Origin: Herbaspirillum sp.
GTDB taxonomy: Bacteria > Pseudomonadota > Gammaproteobacteria > Burkholderiales > Burkholderiaceae_D
Direction of reading: 5' to 3'
DNA length: 43,586 nt
Assembly (NCBI GenBank): GCA_028292625.1
Contig: JAQGLY010000088.1
Coordinates: 1-43,586 of the forward strand
Position numbers and translations under genes: made by a program. How positions within the stretch are numbered: position 1 is the stretch's first letter; every line of letters begins with the position of its first letter. The notes beneath the pieces are model-generated. The model made no database searches, had not been told where the DNA came from, and worked only from the letters and a program-made list of their open reading frames with translations. This document shows positions 40,466 through 43,586 of this stretch, piece after piece.

Positions 40466-41137
40466 ATGACACAAGACGAACTCAAATTAGCCGTGGCTCG
40501 CGCCGCCATCGAATATGTGGTGGACAACACGGTGATCGGCGTCGGCACCGGCTCCACGGCCAACTTCTTTATCGATGAACTGGCGAAGATATCGCACCGG
40601 ATCCAGGGCGCGGTCGCGTCGTCGGAAGCGACCGCGGAACGCCTGCGCGGCCATGGGATTGAAGTGCTGGAGCTCAATCAGGTGCAAAGCATGCCGGTCT
40701 ATATCGACGGCGCCGACGAGATCACCGAGCGCGGCGCCATGATCAAGGGCGGCGGGGCGGCGCTGACGCGCGAAAAAATCGTCGCCTCGGTGGCGACCAA
40801 ATTCATCTGCATCGCCGACGAGTCGAAACTGGTCGGCATGCTCGGCAAATTTCCGCTGCCGGTCGAAGTGATTCCGATGGCCAGCGCGGCGGTGGCGCGG
40901 CAACTGGTGAAACTGGGCGGGGAGCCGAATCTGCGCTTCAAGGACGGCAAGCCGCTGATCACCGACAACGGTTGCGTGATTATCGACGTGATGGGACTGA
41001 AAGTCGCCGATCCGGTTGCGCTGGAACAGCAGATCAACCAGATCGTCGGCGTGGTGACAGTGGGTTTGTTCGCGGCCAAGGGGGCGGACGTGTGTCTGCT
41101 GGGGACCAAGGACGGGGTGCGGACGCTGACGTTTTAA
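40466..41137 (+). CDS. rpiA: Ribose-5-phosphate isomerase A
   Basis: A 223-residue RpiA, interconverting ribose 5-phosphate and ribulose 5-phosphate. The phosphate loop GVGTGSTANFFI (25–36) and active-site residues D81, D84 (DGADEI), K94 (KGGGAALTREK) and E103 match the known positions of the E. coli enzyme. The end GVRTLTF is typical. It is 44 bases after the antiporter gene. It complements tal in the pentose phosphate pathway but lies outside the HexR gene block. Confidence 0.97.
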   Translation: MTQDELKLAVARAAIEYVVDNTVIGVGTGSTANFFIDELAKISHRIQGAVASSEATAERLRGHGIEVLELNQVQSMPVYIDGADEITERGAMIKGGGAALTREKIVASVATKFICIADESKLVGMLGKFPLPVEVIPMASAAVARQLVKLGGEPNLRFKDGKPLITDNGCVIIDVMGLKVADPVALEQQINQIVGVVTVGLFAAKGADVCLLGTKDGVRTLTF

Positions 41138-41147
41138 GCGCGGCATA

Positions 41148-41246
41148 TCCTTCGATACGCCTTCGGCTACCCCGGACGAACGGATTTTGTGAAAATTTAG
41201 AGAAAAACCGTTCGTCCTGAGCAGGGGCGGGCCCGGTATCGAAGGA
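41148..41246. repeat. REP-like intergenic inverted repeat
   Basis: A nested inverted repeat fills the gap between rpiA and yggX. The outer arms are TCCTTCGATAC (41148–41158) and GTATCGAAGGA (41236–41246); the inner arms are GGACGAACGG (41174–41183) and CCGTTCGTCC (41208–41217). The words TTCGATAC and CCGTTCGTCCTGAGC are typical of a dispersed intergenic repeat seen in many proteobacterial genomes. It may act as a terminator for the two convergent genes. No other copy is visible in this window. Confidence 0.75.
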
Positions 41247-41265
41247 CGCGCGCGGTAGATAAATG

Positions 41266-41538
41266 TTATTCCGTGGGCGGCACATACCCCTGTGCGGCAT
41301 CGGCCCCATCGCCGAAGAAATGATTTTCCATCTGTTTCGCCAGATATTGACGGGCGCGCGGATCGGCCAGGTTCAGGCGGTTTTCATTGACCAGCATGGT
41401 CTGGTGCTTGAGCCAGGCGGCCCAGGCTTCCTTCGACACATTTTCCCATAAACGTTTGCCCAATTCGCCTGGATACGGCGGGAAATCCAGCCCTTCGGCT
41501 TCGCGGTTGAGTTTGATGCAGTGAACGGTGCGGGCCAT
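41266..41538 (-). CDS. yggX: Probable Fe(2+)-trafficking protein YggX
   Basis: A 90-residue YggX family protein, linked to iron trafficking and protection of Fe–S clusters against oxidative damage. Typical words are VHCIKLNREAEGLDFPPYPG, KEAWAAWLKHQTMLVNENRL and ARQYLAKQMENHFFG. The length matches the family. It lies 32 bases after argA on the same strand and is probably its downstream cistron. It converges on rpiA across the repeat hairpin. Confidence 0.95.
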   Translation of the reverse strand: MARTVHCIKLNREAEGLDFPPYPGELGKRLWENVSKEAWAAWLKHQTMLVNENRLNLADPRARQYLAKQMENHFFGDGADAAQGYVPPTE

Positions 41539-41570
41539 AACAATTCCTTCGTTTTTGAAATAAGCGGATT

Positions 41571-42881
41571 CTATAAATTTTTGATCAGGACCAGCGATTT
41601 GCGCTGCCAGTTGTACATCTGCTGCCGGTTCTTCGGCAGATCGTCGACGGTCGCATGCACGAAGCCGCGCCGCAGAAACCAGTGTGAAGTGCGGGTGGTC
41701 AGCACGAACAGCTTGGTCAGGCCGGCGGCGCGGGCGCGGTTTTCTATGTGTTTCAGTATGCGCTCGCCGTCGCCCTGCGCCTGTACTTCCGGATTGACGG
41801 TCAGGCAGGCCATTTCGGCCATTTTCTCTTCCTGGAACGGATACAGCGCGGCGCAGCCGAAAATCACGTTATCGTGCTCGATCACCGAGAAATTATGGAT
41901 TTCGCGTTCGATCAGTCCACGGCCGCGTTTGACCAGCGTGCCGTCGGCTTCCAGCGGTTCGATCAGTTTCAGGATGCCGCCGACGTCTTCGATGGTCGCT
42001 TCGCGCAGGCTTTCCAGGTTTTCGTAGGTGATCATGGTGCCGATGCCGTCATGCGTAAACAACTCCAGCAGCACCGATCCGTCGATCGCGAACGGCACGA
42101 TATGCGCCCGCGAAACGCCGGCGTTGCAGGCGCGGGTCGCGCGTTCCAGATAAAACGCCGAATCCGCCGGCAGGAAATCGGCCGCCAGCACCGCCTCGGC
42201 CTGATGCGAAGACAATTCGCGGATGTCGACGCCGCCCATGTCCTGCAGCAGCGGCGTCTCGGTAATGAACACCAGTTTTTCGGCGCGCAGCGCAATCGCC
42301 GCCGCCACCGCCACATCCTCCATCGCCAGGTTGAAGGCTTCGCCGGTCGGCGAAAAGCCCAGCGGCGACAGCAATACCAGGCCGCCGGCCTGCAAAATGG
42401 GGTGAATCGCATCGGCGGCGATGCGGCGCACCAGGCCGGTCAACTGCAAATCGGCGCCGTCGATGACGCCGATCGGCCGCGCGGTCACGAAATTGCCGGA
42501 AATCACGCGTACCGAAGCGTGCGCCATCGGCGTATTCGGCAAACCCTGGCTGAACGCGGCTTCGATATCCAGCCGCAACTCGCCGGCGGCTTCCTTGGCG
42601 CACTCCAGCGCGGCGGTATCGGTGATGCGCAGTCCGTTGTGATAGCGGGCTTCCACATTGCGCAGCGCCAGCTGTTCCTCGACCTGCGGCCGCGAGCCGT
42701 GCACGACCACGATGCGGATGCCCAGCGCGTTGAGCAGCGACAGATCGTGCGCCAGCACCGGCAGCCCGCCGGCCTTGACCAATTCGCCCGGGAACGCGAC
42801 GACGAAAGTCTTGCCGCGAAAGGCATGAATGTACGGCGCGACCGAGCGCAGCCATTGGACGAATTCGTTAGCATTTTCCAT
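41571..42881 (-). CDS. argA: Amino-acid N-acetyltransferase (N-acetylglutamate synthase)
   Basis: A 436-residue ArgA that makes N-acetylglutamate from glutamate and acetyl-CoA, the first step of arginine synthesis. The N-terminal amino-acid-kinase-like domain (1–285) includes AFRGKTFVVAFPGELV and RIVVVHGSRPQVEEQL. The GNAT acetyltransferase domain (about 295–430) includes ACLTVNPEVQAQGDGERIL and HWFLRRGFVHATVDDLP. Two starts are possible. ATG 42890 is part of a TATAATG that looks like a −10 box, and ATG 42881 gives MENANEFVQWLRSVAPYIHA; the second is used here. If the −10 is real, the transcript is nearly leaderless. Confidence 0.93.
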   Translation of the reverse strand: MENANEFVQWLRSVAPYIHAFRGKTFVVAFPGELVKAGGLPVLAHDLSLLNALGIRIVVVHGSRPQVEEQLALRNVEARYHNGLRITDTAALECAKEAAGELRLDIEAAFSQGLPNTPMAHASVRVISGNFVTARPIGVIDGADLQLTGLVRRIAADAIHPILQAGGLVLLSPLGFSPTGEAFNLAMEDVAVAAAIALRAEKLVFITETPLLQDMGGVDIRELSSHQAEAVLAADFLPADSAFYLERATRACNAGVSRAHIVPFAIDGSVLLELFTHDGIGTMITYENLESLREATIEDVGGILKLIEPLEADGTLVKRGRGLIEREIHNFSVIEHDNVIFGCAALYPFQEEKMAEMACLTVNPEVQAQGDGERILKHIENRARAAGLTKLFVLTTRTSHWFLRRGFVHATVDDLPKNRQQMYNWQRKSLVLIKNL

Positions 42882-42888
42882 GTTGCGC

Positions 42889-42894
42889 ATTATA
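42889..42894 (-). promoter_or_regulatory. Candidate −10 box for argA
   Basis: TATAAT reads on the minus strand seven bases before the ATG at 42881, followed by GCG as in the hrpA copy. No good −35 is visible at 17 bases. The position implies a very short or absent leader. Confidence 0.4.
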
Positions 42895-42939
42895 GTGTCT
42901 TATCGGCATGCATTGCTGCGTTTGCGTCTGTCGCGTCTG

Positions 42940-42945
42940 TATAAT
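42940..42945 (+). promoter_or_regulatory. Candidate −10 box for hrpA
   Basis: TATAAT is followed by GCG and then, 10 bases after the box, by the ATG at 42956. A TTGCTG at 42913–42918 is 21 bases upstream, too far for an ideal −35. No Shine-Dalgarno precedes the ATG. Confidence 0.4.
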
Positions 42946-42955
42946 GCGTGCCGAC

Positions 42956-43586
42956 ATGTCCAAGCCAGAATCCGCACCGAAAACCCCGTCCGCGCCGCCG
43001 CAAACGCCTGCCGCGCCGCTGCGCAATGCGCTGCCCGTCATCACCTATCCGGAAGAACTGCCGGTTTCGGGCCGCCGCGACGAAATCGCCGCCGCGCTGC
43101 GCGCCAACCAGATCGTGATCGTCAGCGGCGAGACCGGCTCCGGCAAAACCACGCAATTGCCCAAGATATGCCTGGAAATCGGCCGCGGCCTGACCGGGCT
43201 GATCGGCCATACCCAGCCGCGCCGCATCGCCGCGTCGTCCACCGCCAAGCGCATTGCGCAGGAATTGCAATCGCCGCCGGGCGAACTGGTGGGCTTCAAG
43301 GTGCGCTTTGCCGATACGCTGACCAAGGGCGCCTGGATCAAGCTGATGACCGACGGCATCCTGCTGGCCGAGACGCAGGGCGACCCGATGTTGCGCCAGT
43401 ACGACACCATCATCATCGACGAGGCGCACGAACGCAGTCTGAACATCGATTTCCTGCTCGGTTATTTGAAGCAACTGCTGCCCAAACGCCCGGATCTGAA
43501 GCTGATCATCACTTCGGCCACCATCGACGCCGAGCGCTTCGCCCGCCATTTCGGCCGCACCGTCGATGGCGAATTGAAGCCGGCGC
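42956..43586 (+). CDS. hrpA: ATP-dependent RNA helicase HrpA, N-terminal part
   Basis: The first 210 residues of a DEAH-box helicase; the gene runs off the right edge. After a short Pro/Ala leader come Walker A GETGSGKT (58–65), motif Ia TQPRRIAA, motif II DEAH in IIIDEAHERSLN, and motif III TSATID. KVRFADTLTKGAWIKLMTDG followed by ILL is typical of HrpA, which unwinds RNA and rescues stalled ribosomes. The ATG at 42956 starts MSKPESAPKTPSAPP; an in-frame ATG at 42944 overlaps a TATAAT box. It is divergent from argA. Confidence 0.92.
   Translation, partial: MSKPESAPKTPSAPPQTPAAPLRNALPVITYPEELPVSGRRDEIAAALRANQIVIVSGETGSGKTTQLPKICLEIGRGLTGLIGHTQPRRIAASSTAKRIAQELQSPPGELVGFKVRFADTLTKGAWIKLMTDGILLAETQGDPMLRQYDTIIIDEAHERSLNIDFLLGYLKQLLPKRPDLKLIITSATIDAERFARHFGRTVDGELKPA

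Overview
The window is a GC-rich chromosomal segment of a betaproteobacterium. I infer order Burkholderiales and most likely family Oxalobacteraceae. The basis is gene content and order: dnaX–ybaB–recR, a pgi–zwf–hexR–tal block divergent from edd–eda, lgt/LysR/ilvD, a c551/c552-type cytochrome, and argA/hrpA. No 16S or other decisive marker is present, so the family call is tentative. No tRNA, rRNA, CRISPR array, transposase or phage gene was seen.

Layout. 1–2044: the 3' end of dnaX, then ybaB, a YciI-like gene and recR, all on the + strand. 2134–4862: an NMT1/SsuA-type ABC transporter (binding protein, ATPase, permease). 4899–9975 (minus): pgi, zwf, hexR and tal. 10240–12731 (plus): edd and eda, overlapping by ATGA. 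The pgi/edd intergenic region carries two HexR-like palindromes, one near each gene. Together these encode the Entner–Doudoroff route and part of the pentose phosphate pathway; rpiA lies further on at 40466. 17463–21036: lgt and a LysR regulator (minus), then ilvD (plus). 21171–26355: a TctD/TctE-like two-component pair followed by a second ABC transporter paralogous to the first. 36346–42881: a small cytochrome c, a branched-chain amino-acid binding protein divergent from an Lrp/AsnC regulator, a KefB-type antiporter, rpiA, a repeat hairpin, yggX and argA. The 5' part of hrpA runs off the end.

The unusual content is a family of three very large paralogous proteins, about 1500, 1680 and 1494 residues, that I cannot assign to a described family. 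One lies at 12914–17433 between eda and lgt. The other two are a tandem pair at 26721–36317 between the second ABC transporter and the cytochrome. All three share a variable Ala/Pro/Ser-rich N-terminus, a helical module with a YG-S/G-x-x-W motif, an HYWV block and a hydrophobic Cys-containing segment. After these come a Tyr-Gly-Pro block and a C-terminal domain with an HEXXH zinc-protease signature followed seven residues later by Asp. I infer metallopeptidase-type secreted toxins or effectors. There is no adjacent immunity-like gene and no secretion apparatus in the window.

The first family member is broken into two reading frames by an apparent one-base loss that creates an ATGA stop/start overlap. 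The second has a diverged internal duplication in its N-terminal half. The third has no normal start codon behind its strong Shine-Dalgarno sequence. All homology statements come from reading the sequences by eye; no search was run.
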